The notes: generated by a model not told the origin, from the sequence alone. DNA of 64,000 nucleotides from Gonatopus flavifemur (GCA_018340375.1 JAFFJZ010000051.1:124001-188000); one strand, 5' to 3'; positions 24,075 to 35,570 are shown, counted from the stretch's first letter. Program-made: numbers and translations.

Positions 24075-24301
24075 CACCGAGAAAAAAGTATTGCTGGCAT
24101 AACAAGCAGGTCTGTTATCATAGCGCCTGCAAGAAAAATTAGCTGAAAGAGCAAGAAGAATGATTGACACAACTACATGTTTTCGCTGACATGAACGAAT
24201 TTGTTAACAGAACTAACGTCTTAGCTGCTGGAGTAAATATTTTTGCAAGGACAACCAATTTCTTCGTAGGCGCTATAGTAGCAAAACATTTTTTCTCCGT
24301 G
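24075..24301. mobile_element. CACGGAGAAAA-ended MITE 2
   Basis: The ends CACCGAGAAAAAAGTATT and ACATTTTTTCTCCGTG are inverse with small changes; CA flanks both sides. The interior has TAGCGCCTGC / GGCGCTATAG and AACTAAC-type inverse words. Non-coding. Confidence 0.6.
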
Positions 24302-24572
24302 CAGTTGTGGCATATCTCGCACGCACTGTTATGAAATCGACTCACATTCTGGTAGCTCAAGCTACTTGAAGAATCGTGCAAATAGACACTCCGTAAGATA
24401 CCAGGTGTGTAAGTATGAAACCGGAATTCGCCCATAGGTGGCGCTAGATGTCGATGCAGTTACCGACACATCACGTCAGCGGTGTCTTGTTATTGTATTG
24501 ATATCCGACAAAGATTTCCAACTCACAATAACACGAGTTTCATTCGGTAGCATCAGTTTATTAGAGATAAAC

Positions 24573-26471
24573 ATGTCGAGTTTTGTGCCAACAAATTACG
24601 ATTTGCGGACAGCACTACTTTTCTGTTTTCATCTGAAGAAAACCGCAGCCGAATCGCATCGAATGCTTGTGGAGACGTTTGGTGAGCATGCTCTCGGTAA
24701 AACACAGTGTTTCGAGTGGTTCGAACGGTTCAAAAGTGGCGATTTTGACGTCAGGGACGAAGAACGTGGAAGATCACCGAGAAAGTTTGAAGACGCTGAC
24801 CTGCGAGCCTGGTTGGACGGAGACGACGCTCAAACAAAACAGCAACTGGCGGATCAGTTAAAGGTCACCCGAGAAGCCATCTCCCTTTGGTTGAAAGCCA
24901 TGGGAAAGATACAAAAGGTGGGGAAATGGATTCAACATGAACTCAACGAAAGACAGCAGGAAAACCGCAAAACATCATGCGAAATGCTGCAAGGTTCCAG
25001 AGAAAGTCATTTCTCCATCGAATTGTGACTGGCGATGAAATGTGGATATATTTCGAGAATCCTAAGCGCAAAAAGTCATGGGTTACTCTGGGTGAACCAT
25101 CGACATCGACGGCAAGACCGAACCGCTACGGACGAAAGATAATGCTGTGTATTTGGTGGGATCCGAAGGGCGTAATCTACTACGAGCTGCTGAAACCTGG
25201 GGAAACTGTCAATACTCAACGCTACCGACAACAAATGATCGATTTGGATCGAGTTTTGCGTGAAAAACGACCAGAATACCAACAAAGACAACACAAGGTG
25301 ATTTTGCTGCATGACAATGCACCAGCACACAAAGCAAAACAGGTCCAGGAAACGATAGAGTCGTTCCGTTGGGAGATCCTTCAGCACGCGCCTTCAGGGT
25401 ATCTAGCAAAATATGATTTTGGAATTCCCGACCAATTCCCGACTTTTTTCAGGATTTTTTGGGAAATTCCCGGATCGAAAATGAAATGCACACACATTTC
25501 AATTAACATTTTCGATGGCATAATAAAATCTAATAAGAAAAATGAATTCGAAATTGAATATTTAAATATTGATCATTTCAAATGGACATGTTTTCAATCA
25601 ATAATCCAAATCATTCATATCCAACTCGGCTTCATTTAATTATGATGCGTTTTGAAAATGAAATCAAGTATATTCAATACATTTTAAAGGAGTCAGAAAC
25701 AGACTATTTCACGAACATTTGGGAATTCTTTCGAAAATTCTTGAAACCGTCGCAAGACCTCTGAGAGAATATTTGAAGCAACTCTCAAATCTCCCCCAGG
25801 TAGGAATATTCTATTGAATCCTATTACAAATGGTGAAATCTCTGATTAAATATCATTGAATTCCATTGAAACCTATTCATTTTCCCATTCGGCAATGAGA
25901 TTTTATAGATTATTTGTAACAGGGCCGTGAAATAGGACTTCTTGAGTTGTGTAAGGTTTCTGGAATTCTATAAGAATTCAAAAAGAATTTTTTTTCGAGA
26001 ATTCTTTAGTGAATAATTAATTGCTGTCTAGACCTGGCTGAAGAAATTATCCTGAAAATATCTGAGAATCTTTGCATAACTCTCAGAATTATAACAAAGA
26101 ATATTAATATTGAATATAATCAATATTCATTCTGATTAAGATTCAATATAATCAATTATTCGTCGATGGGGAAAACTTTTCTAAGTTCAAAAATTCTGCA
26201 CACACAAAAATTCAAAATATAATTGGAAAATTCCCGGAATTCTGTTCATTTCCTGACGTTTTCCCGACTTTTCCCGATGAAAGTACAATTCCTGACTAAT
26301 CCCCGACTTCCCCGGAATTCCCGACTGCTAGACACCCTGGCCTTACTCACCGGACCTTGGCTCGATGACTGGTTTGCCCCAAAAGAGCAACAGTTCTTTT
26401 GGCGCGGAATCCACAAATTGCCAGAAAAATGGGAAAAATGTGTAGATAGCGACGGACAATACTTTGAATAA
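24573..26471 (+). pseudogene. Mariner transposase B, frameshifted, deleted and split
   Basis: The start MSSFVPTNYDLRTALLFCF, then CFEWFERFKSGDFD and TREAISLWLKAMG, give the HTH region. A frameshift lies between about 24960 and 25020. The catalytic domain continues with IVTGDEMWIYFENP and LLHDNAPAHKA. The frame is then split by the 25395-26339 insertion right after QHAP. Beyond it, YSPDL is followed directly by the C-terminal DDWFAPKEQQFFWRG, so a segment of roughly 25 codons is also missing. It ends SDGQYFE at 26471. The protein is inactive. Confidence 0.9.
25395..26339. mobile_element. CAGGG...CCCTG element 2, 5-bp duplication GCCTT
   Basis: The left end CAGGGTATCTAGCA and right end TGCTAGACACCCTG are inverse. 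Sub-terminal text iterates GGAATTCCCGAC and its inverse. GCCTT flanks both sides (25390-25394, 26340-26344). Its removal restores the mariner reading HAPYSPDL, which proves the borders. The 945-bp element has no coding frame. Confidence 0.85.
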
Positions 26472-26699
26472 GTTACTTTGTATCATATCATTACAGTAAA
26501 CGTATTTTTTCTGTACAAAAATTCCGGTTTCATACTTACACACCTGGTATACAGTTTGAAACCTCTTCTTCCTTGCTGAAGGTATCATTTCGATCTGAAA
26601 TCAAAATCGTTGGATTTTATTTCTGGCTGTAATTGAGCTATTCTTCTTCTCAGGGTTGAAGAAGAACGCATTCGCTTGTACTTCACCTGCGGGGTGATG

Positions 26700-26938
26700 C
26701 GGGAAGGAGTACAAAATTTGCAAACGCACTGCTCGAAAAAGTTCCTCTGGAGTGCTGTTCATTTTTCATTTCAGAACATTTCGGATCGATCGGTCTTTAT
26801 TCCATATAGACGGATTTTTGGAATTTTGTCATCAAATTGCCAAAGGCTTTGATGAAATTTGCAAGTACGCTTCTTTCAAAACGTTCCTCTGGAGTGATAT
26901 TCATTTTTCTTCTCAGAACATTTCGAATCGATCGGTCT
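26700..26938 (-). repeat. ~142-bp tandem repeat, right arm inner part
   Basis: The same units in reverse orientation (ATCGATCGGTC markers), ending where the solo LTR begins. Confidence 0.75.
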
Positions 26939-27629
26939 TGTAATGTTTCATATTACAACAACCATCACTTAAATCAAAAAACATTTATTCGAAGTAGATA
27001 AACAGTTCAAATCGTCGAACTTGACGAAGCGCAAATATAATAAGAATAATATTCAATGCATGAGTACGGACGTATGATTCGATATAAATGGTGTTAATTC
27101 TCACATGAATTTTTATGGATGATAGAATTAACCCGCGAACGGACACGACCCACAAGCCGGATCGACTAGCTATTATTTCAGGTGGAGAATTAGCGCATTC
27201 GTCAATTAATAAAGAACATACCTTGGCTGATGTCGAGAACGTGGAGAGGGCGAGGTTCTGTTCGTCGTTTGCGTGTATCGCATGTATTCATTTTACTCCG
27301 TATTCGTAGTCGAATGGCTTCGTACATTCCAACGACGAAGAGTCAGCAATCAGATCATGATTTACAAAATAATATATGATTGTTCCACCGACATGGTGTG
27401 TTCAACTGTTGTTTCGTTGCTCACGGACTTCTACAAATTGTGATGATGTGATAACTCGATGATGTTACAATATAGGTGTATATGCGCAAGTCTCCTCTCC
27501 TCGGAGGTATCGAGTCGTCTGTCTCTCTAATCGTTTTTAGATTCTAGAATTCTCGCACTCTATATCTATCTCACTCCCTCGTCGTCCCCTCCTTCATCAA
27601 CCCCCGTACACCATACATGTCCCGTTACA
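26939..27629. mobile_element. Solo LTR (691 bp) with GTCT duplication
   Basis: The insert begins TGTAATG and ends CGTTACA, the TG...CA form of an LTR, and is flanked by GTCT on both sides (26935-26938, 27630-27633). Neighbouring tandem units read CGGTCTATAT without interruption, so the insert is precise. No internal coding region exists, so it is what recombination between two LTRs would leave. Superfamily unknown; 4-bp duplications suit Gypsy or Pao. Confidence 0.8.
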
Positions 27630-28085
27630 GTCTATATGCCACGGAGACAAATTTTCGGAATTTTCTCATCGATTTGTCGAAGGGTTTGATGAAATTTGCA
27701 AGTACACTTTCTTCAAAACGTTCCTCCGAAGTGATTTTCATTTTTCTTCTCAGAAGGTCTCGAATCGATCGGTCTATATCCCACGAAAACAAATTTTTGG
27801 AATTTTTTCATCAATTTGTCAGAGGATTTGATCAAATTTGCAAGTAAACTCTTCTAAAGAAATTTCTCTAAACTGCTGTTCATTCTTCATTTAAGAACAT
27901 CTGGGATCGATCGGTCTTTATTCCACAGAGACGAATTTTTGGAATTTTGTCAACAAATTGCCGAAGGCATTGATGAAATTTGCAAGTACACCTTTTCAAA
28001 AACGTTCCTCCGAAGTGATATCGATTTTTCTTCTCAGAAGATTTTGAATCGATCGATCTATATCTCACGGACACGAATATTTGGG
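27630..28085 (-). repeat. ~142-bp tandem repeat, right arm outer part
   Basis: Reverse-oriented units resume directly after the solo LTR, with ATCGATCGGTC markers about 142 bases apart. Mirrors 19951-20397. Confidence 0.8.
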
Positions 28086-28237
28086 AACTTTTCAATCGAC
28101 TCGAACCAGTACTTGGTCAAATCCGCGAGTGCATTTTGAAACATTGAGGATATTATTGAAATGACGATGTAATGACATGAAAAATAATAATTGGATGTGA
28201 AATTGAATTGTTCACCAGAGAAATGACAAAAAAAATG

Positions 28238-28313
28238 CAATGTCTCCACGCGGAATCGAACTCGACCGTTCCTTCGCAAGAACCATGTCTTTTGCCGCTA
28301 GGCTACGGGTTCT
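28238..28313 (-). other. tRNA-like sequence in right arm (inverse copy)
   Basis: Reverse complement of 19707-19782 with very few differences, placed symmetrically in the opposite arm. Confidence 0.55.
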
Positions 28314-29282
28314 TATAGTATTGGCAACCACATATTACCTCCATGAAGTGATACAGCGAAGGCAAGAGACTAGAAGTGCGTGAAATGATGAAATATCAAT
28401 TTGAATGCTCAAATCTAATTATTCAGTTCATCGAAAATAATTTGCACTCAATTAATTGAATATTCAGTCTTATTCTTTTGATATTTTATCTGATGATCGA
28501 TGTCGATTTGATTATCCTCATTGGAATATCATAGTAATTTCTAAATAATTATTTCATCAGGAAAAATTATGGAATTCACCGCAGGATATTTATCATAGAT
28601 CCTCAAACTATCCGAGAATTTTTCAACCATCGATTGATTGACAATTCTAATAAAATTCATTGGAAAATTATCAAGATTTAAAAAAATTATTAAAAATGCG
28701 TAACTATGAAAAAATTTTCATAGAATACATATAGGTGTTCTTGAAAGCTTCATAATCAGTCATAAGAAGAACCAATAATCTTCTAAAATCCATGACAAAT
28801 AAATAATAATTGAAAAATTATTTACTTATATCAAATTTCATCCAATTGAATGATGAGATGCATCAAATCTATATTTTATCGTGATAATTCAATAATCAGT
28901 ATTGAACTGGCTCTTCAATTAAAAAAAAAAAAAATATCGAAGGGCCCCGGTCGAGAATTGCCCGGGGCGCCGGGTAAGTCAGTTCGATACTGATTACAAT
29001 AAAATTGTCGCTTGGGAAAGAAAAAGCGGTGAAACTTTCCGGTGAGTCGACCACGTGGGCTCTAAACTTCTTCCGATCTTGCACGGAGTTAGCCGATCGC
29101 AAAACATATTGAGAGGACAAAGACCGACGGATAGTTGGTTCCCCTCGATTGTCCGAGCCGACTCGAAGTGACCCGACCGCTTCCGAATCACATGAATACG
29201 GGTTTCAATGTGTGCGTGCACCCGGCTGGAGTGGTGGGGACGAGAAATGGTCCGATGGAGAGGGTAAATCGACTCGGTCGAC

Positions 29283-29446
29283 CAGTGATGCCAGATTCGG
29301 CCGACCGACTCGGTGCACCCCCTCCATCACGCTCTACACCATCAAATCCCTTTCGTCGGTGGTTTCATTGTGTGTGTGAAAGTTCTATACAGATGGGTGT
29401 AATGGAGAGGGTAAACCGAATCGGTCAGCCGAATCTGGCATCACTG
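29283..29446. mobile_element. hAT-like MITE CAGTGATGCCAGATTCGG
   Basis: The inverse ends CAGTGATGCCAGATTCGG and CCGAATCTGGCATCACTG enclose 164 bp. The flanking 8-mers CGGTCGAC and CGGTTGAC differ at one base. It is inserted only ~26 bp from the end of the 10.8-kb element and has related ends, so both may answer to the same transposase. Confidence 0.8.
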
Positions 29447-29500
29447 CGGTTGACCAAATGCTGGCATCACTGGGGTGGCGTGGAGCGATGATTGTGAACA

Positions 29501-29863
29501 CGATGTAAGAAGAATAGGTGTGTTATCTTCCCTGTCGGTGTGAACATTCTTTGATGCAGGCTTTGTCCTAGTTCCAATTTCGCCACCAGTTGGCGAAAGT
29601 GTCGTGAAGGCCAAATAAATTTCGATTTTTAAAAATAAAATCAAGTTCCAATGAAAAATAAGTTCCCTCTGTAAATGTTATGTATTATAATACGATTTTA
29701 ATTTCTTTCTTTATCAATTTGGATTAGTATTCCCAACATCTAATTTGAATTGACCGCTTGTTTGGCCGTAGCTACTCGAATTTCGTAGTGGCAAAATCAA
29801 GAACTAGGACAGAAAAATCTCACAACACAAACAAAAGGTAACACACCTATTCTTCTTACATCG
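29501..29863. mobile_element. CGATGTAAGAAGAATAGG terminal-inverted-repeat element
   Basis: The ends CGATGTAAGAAGAATAGG and CCTATTCTTCTTACATCG are inverse over about 25 bases. The flanks TGATTGTGAACA (29489-29500) and TGATTGTGAATA (29864-29875) form an unusually long direct repeat of 12 bases with one change. A second inverse pair, CGCCAACTGG-like text, lies near 29580. No coding frame. Confidence 0.6.
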
Positions 29864-30050
29864 TGATTGTGAATAAGGTAAGATCGTGCTGGAGCTCAAT
29901 GGCCATTGCTGATATTCAATGTAGAATTTGGATATATGAGACTATCTTGACTCCACATATTGTTTTATTTTATTTTATGTATTTCTGAGGAGAATATAAA
30001 TTAATTATCGCAGAAAAAATCTAATATTCTGAAGAAAATATTATAGTAAT

Positions 30051-31823
30051 ATGGGAGATCCGGAAGATGAGGATGAAAATTATAAAGTGAAAGATGATAT
30101 AAGAAATATTTCAATGGACTTGGACGTGTTTGGAAAGGAAGAAGAAGAACGGGATTGCCCATATAATGACAAGTTTAAAACGAAAGATGCTTTGGCTGAT
30201 TTAATGAATGAAAGCCAGGTAAATAAATCTTTTCTATTACCGCTGAATTCTGGATTTAATATGCATACTCAAAATACTTCATCTCAAGTAATTGTCAAAT
30301 CTGATTTTTCTAAAAGTACATCGAATCTACAAAGTAATTTGAACTCAACGGACTCACAAATTGATAATAACTTTAACAATTTCGCTGTTTATGATCCGGC
30401 TAAGAATAGAGGGCCTTTTAAGGTTATACTGTCAATGCAACATGAACATAATAGAATGTCTAAAGGCGTTTGTCAGAGTGAGATGATAAATAAAATTTAT
30501 ACTTTGGGATATAGACCATTCAAGTTTGAATCTCTTAGCTCAAATAGAGCACTGGCTTGGTTCAAGGATGCGCGAGAAGCGAATAACTTGGTTAAGGACA
30601 AATCATTGAATAATAATAACGCTGGGATAAAAGCGATGATACCTATTTCCAAGGTAATAAGAAAAGGAGTAGTTAAAGGAATTTCTACTAAGATTAACGT
30701 CAACGACTTTCTTACTAGTTGTATGAGCCCTGTGCGTATTATGAATGCAGAAAGAATAATTCGGAGAACGTTGGGTAAAGATGATAAATCTGTTAACCCT
30801 GAATTGACAGATATTGTTATTTTAACATTTGACGGAGAATCTGTTCCACGTAAAATCAGACTGTATGATACGTGGGATATAACAGTAGAGAAACATATAA
30901 GCAAAGTGATCCAGTGTTATAACTGTTTTAAATTCGGTCACGTTAGAAAGTTTTGTAAATCTAAGACAAAGATTTGCATCAACTGTGGAGAGGAGGCACA
31001 TTTGAAAATGGATGAAAATGGGAATAAGTATCTGGAAAGATGTGAAAGGAAAACCAAATGTGTTAACTGCAAAGAAGATCATCGTCCTACTAACCGTAAA
31101 TGTCCTAAGTTTGAGATGAATCAAAAAATCAAAAGAATAATGGCTCATGAAAACTTATCTGCTCCGGAGGCTATTCATTTTTTGAAGGAGAGTTCCAAGC
31201 AAGAACCGTCAAGGAGTGAATATATTCAGGACTACACCAGGCGTGAAGGAAGCTTTCCAGCTTGGTTTAACAAGTATTCAGAAGAGGATGATTTTCGTCC
31301 TAGGAAATTGCCTAAAGCGTCAACTACAGATGTGTCTCCAAACACTAATGGTAACAAGAACTTCAAGGTTAAGGTAGGTAAATCATTTAATAGACCTGTG
31401 ATTAAAAGTATTAAAAAGGTAGATATCTTACCTTCAACTGTTGTGAAAGACTCAAGACAAAGTTTTAAAGAATATAATGAAAGACAACCTGGTACAGGAT
31501 TTGTTTTCAAATATAATAGAAAGTTAGATGATCAAAGTAAATTTGAATTTAATTTAAGTGAGTCGTCTCGGTCTCAACCTGAAACTCATATGGAAACAGT
31601 TGATACTGGCGGTAAATTTAATATGCGAGATTTATCCGTTAAAGATTTGGAAAAATTATTAGAAACTCCTAGTTTAGATGAAAATGTCAATAAGGAATTA
31701 TTTAATTGGTTCGGAAATATTTTTGAAAAACTTAAGGCACTTAATTTGTTGTCTTCACTGAGTTTTCAAAATAAGGATAATATGTTGTTAAATCACGGTG
31801 ATGTTAGCCATCTTTCAAAATGA
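30051..31823 (+). CDS. LINE ORF1, gag-like protein with three zinc knuckles
   Basis: The protein has 590 residues, starting with an acidic MGDPEDEDENYKVKDD. A central region (about 115-285) corresponds to the RNA-binding part of insect LINE ORF1 proteins. From C289 come CYNCFKFGHVRKFC, then CINCGEEAHLKM with its distal C, then CVNCKEDHRPTNRKC, the three-knuckle arrangement of R1/I/jockey-type elements. The C-terminal third is basic and low in complexity. The stop codon overlaps the ORF2 start as ATGA (31820-31823), suggesting termination-reinitiation. It would bind the element's RNA and form the ribonucleoprotein. No break is visible. Confidence 0.9.
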   Translation: MGDPEDEDENYKVKDDIRNISMDLDVFGKEEEERDCPYNDKFKTKDALADLMNESQVNKSFLLPLNSGFNMHTQNTSSQVIVKSDFSKSTSNLQSNLNSTDSQIDNNFNNFAVYDPAKNRGPFKVILSMQHEHNRMSKGVCQSEMINKIYTLGYRPFKFESLSSNRALAWFKDAREANNLVKDKSLNNNNAGIKAMIPISKVIRKGVVKGISTKINVNDFLTSCMSPVRIMNAERIIRRTLGKDDKSVNPELTDIVILTFDGESVPRKIRLYDTWDITVEKHISKVIQCYNCFKFGHVRKFCKSKTKICINCGEEAHLKMDENGNKYLERCERKTKCVNCKEDHRPTNRKCPKFEMNQKIKRIMAHENLSAPEAIHFLKESSKQEPSRSEYIQDYTRREGSFPAWFNKYSEEDDFRPRKLPKASTTDVSPNTNGNKNFKVKVGKSFNRPVIKSIKKVDILPSTVVKDSRQSFKEYNERQPGTGFVFKYNRKLDDQSKFEFNLSESSRSQPETHMETVDTGGKFNMRDLSVKDLEKLLETPSLDENVNKELFNWFGNIFEKLKALNLLSSLSFQNKDNMLLNHGDVSHLSK

Positions 31824-34800
31824 CAGAACATCCTCCTCTCGATATATGTGTATGGAATGCTAGATCTGTTTATAATAAGAGAGAGGAATTATCGTGTAAC
31901 GTGACTAAATATGATATTTGTATCATAGTTGAAGCGTGGTCAAGCAAGAATAAAACTATCAATATTCCTCATTATAATTCGATCTATGTGCAGAGGGCAA
32001 ATCGTCAAGGTGGCGGTATTTTGATATTGTATAGAGAAAATATTATTATTGATAAGATAGAAAATCTTAAAAATCAATTCAAAAATATTGAACTATTGGG
32101 TGTATTAGTTAAAGGAATAACACATGATATATGTTTGGTTGCATGTTATAGAGCACCAGACAGAAATAATTCCTTTTTTGATTGGCAACATATTATTGAC
32201 GATGTTAAAAGGGCTCATCCTCATTTCTTTCTTGTGGGAGATTTGAATGCTCATAATATGTTTTGGGGTTGTAATAGTAATGACTCTAATGGAGATAACT
32301 TATACGAAGCTTTAATAGAAAATGATATATTCGTTTTAAATTCCCATACCAGATCATATGTTGGGGACAATGGTCGTGCTTTGTCAAATATTGATCTAAT
32401 AACATGTTCTTGTTATTGGATTGATAAAAGTAGTGTTGAAGAGATTGATGATACTTGGGGATCAGATCATAGGCCTTTGTGTCTTAAGATAAATCATCAA
32501 ATTAAATTACGTGTCAATTTCAGTAACCGATTATCCTCTGTTAAGACCGATTGGAATGCTTATTCTGGTTTTTTATCAAGTAAGGAATATATTTTTCAGC
32601 AACCTGATTATTTCATGCTGTCTATAGGTGATCGATATGATAAAATAGTTTCAATGTTGATCGAAGCAATTGTGTTTGCTACTCCTACAGCCAAAAAGAA
32701 AGTGGAACAAAGGTTTAAAGGCTCTGTAAAGGGCCGTTTTACAAAATCACGACACCTCCATTCAAGATTGAATAATAGTAAATGGTGGAATGAAGAATGT
32801 ACCTCTGTGTCTAATCAGAGGAAAAATTGTTTAAAGGTAATGGTAGATAATCCCTCCAAACACAATTGGATTGATTGGAAAAGATCCAAATCATTGGTTA
32901 CAAAAACGTTAAGAAAAGTAAAAATTGAATCTTATAGGGATTTTGCTGCAAGTCTTAATGTTCATTCGAATTTGAAGAGAACATGGAAAATAGTTAAAAA
33001 TTATAATAACTCAGTTAATATTAAAGGTTCTAAAATAGGCAATTCTAAAGCAAGAGAGGATAATATTAGGAAAGTCATTGATCGGTTTTCGGAGGAGCCT
33101 CGGAATGCCGAATTACTTGTTGTTGAGGATGATGTGGCGTCATTGTCCCATAACGTGATAAATTGCGATTTTAACTGGTATGAGTTTGAAAGGGCTATTA
33201 ATATTGTTAGAGAAGGCTCTGCACCTGGGTCTGATATGGTTGATTATAAGATGGTGAAAAGAATGCCTGTCAATTTTCAACGTGCATTATTAGACCTTTA
33301 TAACGATATGTACAGAAATAGTTCATTCCCTAAGCCTTGGAAAAATCAGCAGGTTTTTTTCATTGATAAAACGGGTGGTGCTGGTGTAAGACCGATTGCT
33401 CTAGCATCATGTCTTTGTAAAGTGTTTGAAAGAATGATAAATCAGAGACTTATGTGGGTTCTGGAGCATCATAAATTAATTGATGTTACTCAGGTTGGTT
33501 TTCGTAGAGGTAAAGGCTGTATAGACAATTTGTCTTTATTAACCACGGATATTGAAAATGGTTTTTTGGATAGTTTTGATACACATGCAGTATTTGTCGA
33601 TGTAAGTGGAGCATACGATAATGTGATTCCAAATATTTTGCTTAATAAGTTATTTGATTTAGGACTTGGGGGAAATATCATTGAGTTTATTTCCTTCTGG
33701 ATTAAGGACAGAAATATGGACTTTATAGTTGATGGCGGATTATGTGAATCTGTGATATGTAATAAGGGACTCCCTCAAGGAGGGGTCCTTAGTCCTCTGT
33801 TATATATTGTATATACGAAAGATTTACTGGAAACTATTCCAAATTGTATTAGAACTATTCAATATGCTGACGATATTGTATTGTATGTTACTCAAAGTCA
33901 TTTGAGTGATGACGTTAAGGAAGTCTTAATCAGGGCAATACAAATTCTTATTGCTAACCTAGATAGTATAGGGCTCACCTTGTCGACTGCTAAAACAGAG
34001 TATATGAAGTTTTCTTTATATTCCATCACTTATGATAACTCATTAAACTCTATTTTGATTAACGGCGAGGAAAAGCTGATTTCGCCTAAAGTAAAATTTT
34101 TAGGGTTGATACTTGACCCTTGTTTATCATATCGTTTACACAATGATTATGTAAAGGTTAAATGTCAAAAAAGACTTGATGTTATAAGATTTTTAAGGGG
34201 TACCTGGTGGGGAGCCCATCCAAGTACTCTCCTTATGATTTATAAGGGATTCATTAGATCTGTACTAGAATATGGTCTGTTTATTATTAGATCTGATATT
34301 AAGACTGAACGTATCCAATTTTCGGGTATCAGAATTTGTATGGGATATAGAAACAGTACGCCAACTAATGTAATTTTGGCTGAAACAAGAATGCTCTCAA
34401 TGAATTTGAGGGCTGAATATCTTTGTACAAAATATATATTAAAGTTGATGAGTTTAACAAATAGTCCTGTGATTACTAGTTTGTCGATTTATAGTAACAA
34501 TTTGAGAGAAAAGGCTGTAGTTCGTCCTAATATAAAGAAAACCATGCTGGTCCAGGTTTATAGAGAATGTTATGGTTATAATGATATAATTTATAAGAAT
34601 GATATGTATATTAACTTTTCAAGAGATTTCTTTGATTATATGTGGGAAGGCCAGATCGATTGCAGGTCTGGTGCTTATATTATGTCTAATGACAATTTAA
34701 ATGCTTTTATTAGGAAATTAATATCATTGGGAAAGTTAAATGAAGATTTTGTATCAATATATACAGATGGTTCTGTCATTCCTGGACACCCGTCTGTGGG

Positions 34801-35570
34801 TGCAGCCTGTTATAGCCCGGAGTTAGACAATAGTATAAGTTTATCTCTTAATCCGTTTTGTTCAATTTATACTGCTGAAAATATTGCATTAAATTTAGTC
34901 TCTAGGTTAATAAATGGAGTTTCTAATAAAGATATTATAATATTTTCTGATTCTCTCAGTGCCTTATCAGCTTTAAATAATTTGGATACTGACATTAATT
35001 GTAATCCGTATAATTTGGAACTCAAAGTGAAAATTTGTGACTACTTGCGTGAAAATGATTATGAACATAAAGTTTTATTTGTTTGGATTCCTTCTCATAC
35101 GGGAATTCAGGGCAATGATATTGTTGACGATCTGGCAAGGAAAGCTACGGAAGGAATTCCAGATAATAACTATGAAGTTCCTCATAGTGATTTGGTTAGT
35201 CTTTTCAAAGATAATATTAAAAAGAAGAATGAAAACTTTTTGTTGAATCAGGCTGAATATAAAGGAAAATTTTATTTTGATAATTTTTATAAAAATTCTG
35301 TACATAGTTGGTTTAACAAATGCAATATGGAGAGAAGATATATTGTAACATTTGCTCGAATTAGATCCAATCATTAATCTTAAGGCTTCCCTAGCCAGGA
35401 AAAATTATATTCCCCAAGGGATGTGTGAGTGTGGTAATGAGACAGAGGATATTAATCATGTATTATTTCAATGTGATATTTATAAGGAAGCAAGAACTGA
35501 AATGTACAAAAAACTTAGACGTATTAAGTTGATTCCCCGGTTAAAATACAAGCTTTGTTGTGTGATATGA
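31820..35570 (+). pseudogene. LINE ORF2: endonuclease, RT, RNase H; frameshift near the end
   Basis: An AP endonuclease (about residues 1-225: WNARSVYNK, FLVGDLNAHN, GSDHRPL) is followed by RT (about 465-720: VRPIALASCLCKVFE, FVDVSGAYDNV, GLPQGGVLSPLLY, YADDIVLY from Y682). RNase H starts at D983 in YTDGS and continues with TAEN, FSDS and IPSHTGIQGND. The frame stops at 35375-35377. A +1 shift reopens it to 35570 and adds the C-terminal finger CECGNETEDINHVLFQC, which relatives carry in frame. A small indel near 35350-35375 is thus the only visible lesion. A sequencing error cannot be excluded. Confidence 0.9.

Larger units (their letters stand above)
24401..26547 (+). mobile_element. Mariner element B, interrupted
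   Basis: The ends CCAGGTGTGTAAGTATGAAA and its inverse TTTCATACTTACACACCTGG are perfect over 20 bases and flanked by TA (24399-24400, 26548-26549). The element belongs to a mariner subfamily different from element A. A CAGGG element is inserted within its gene. Confidence 0.92.
18694..29472. mobile_element. 10.8-kb inverted-repeat element with hAT-like ends, heavily invaded
   Basis: The left end CAGTGATGCCAGCATTTAG recurs inverted at the right end (...CAAATGCTGGCATCACTG, interrupted by a MITE at 29283-29446). The arms stay homologous for about 1.7 kb each from the outside (18694-20397 versus 27634-29472). Each includes a tRNA-like sequence, an AT-rich block and ~142-bp tandem repeats. The middle is filled with later insertions: a CAGGG element, two mariners, MITEs and a solo LTR. 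GGGT flanks both ends, a weak 4-bp match. No transposase of its own remains; without the inserts the element would be about 4.6 kb. Confidence 0.75.
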
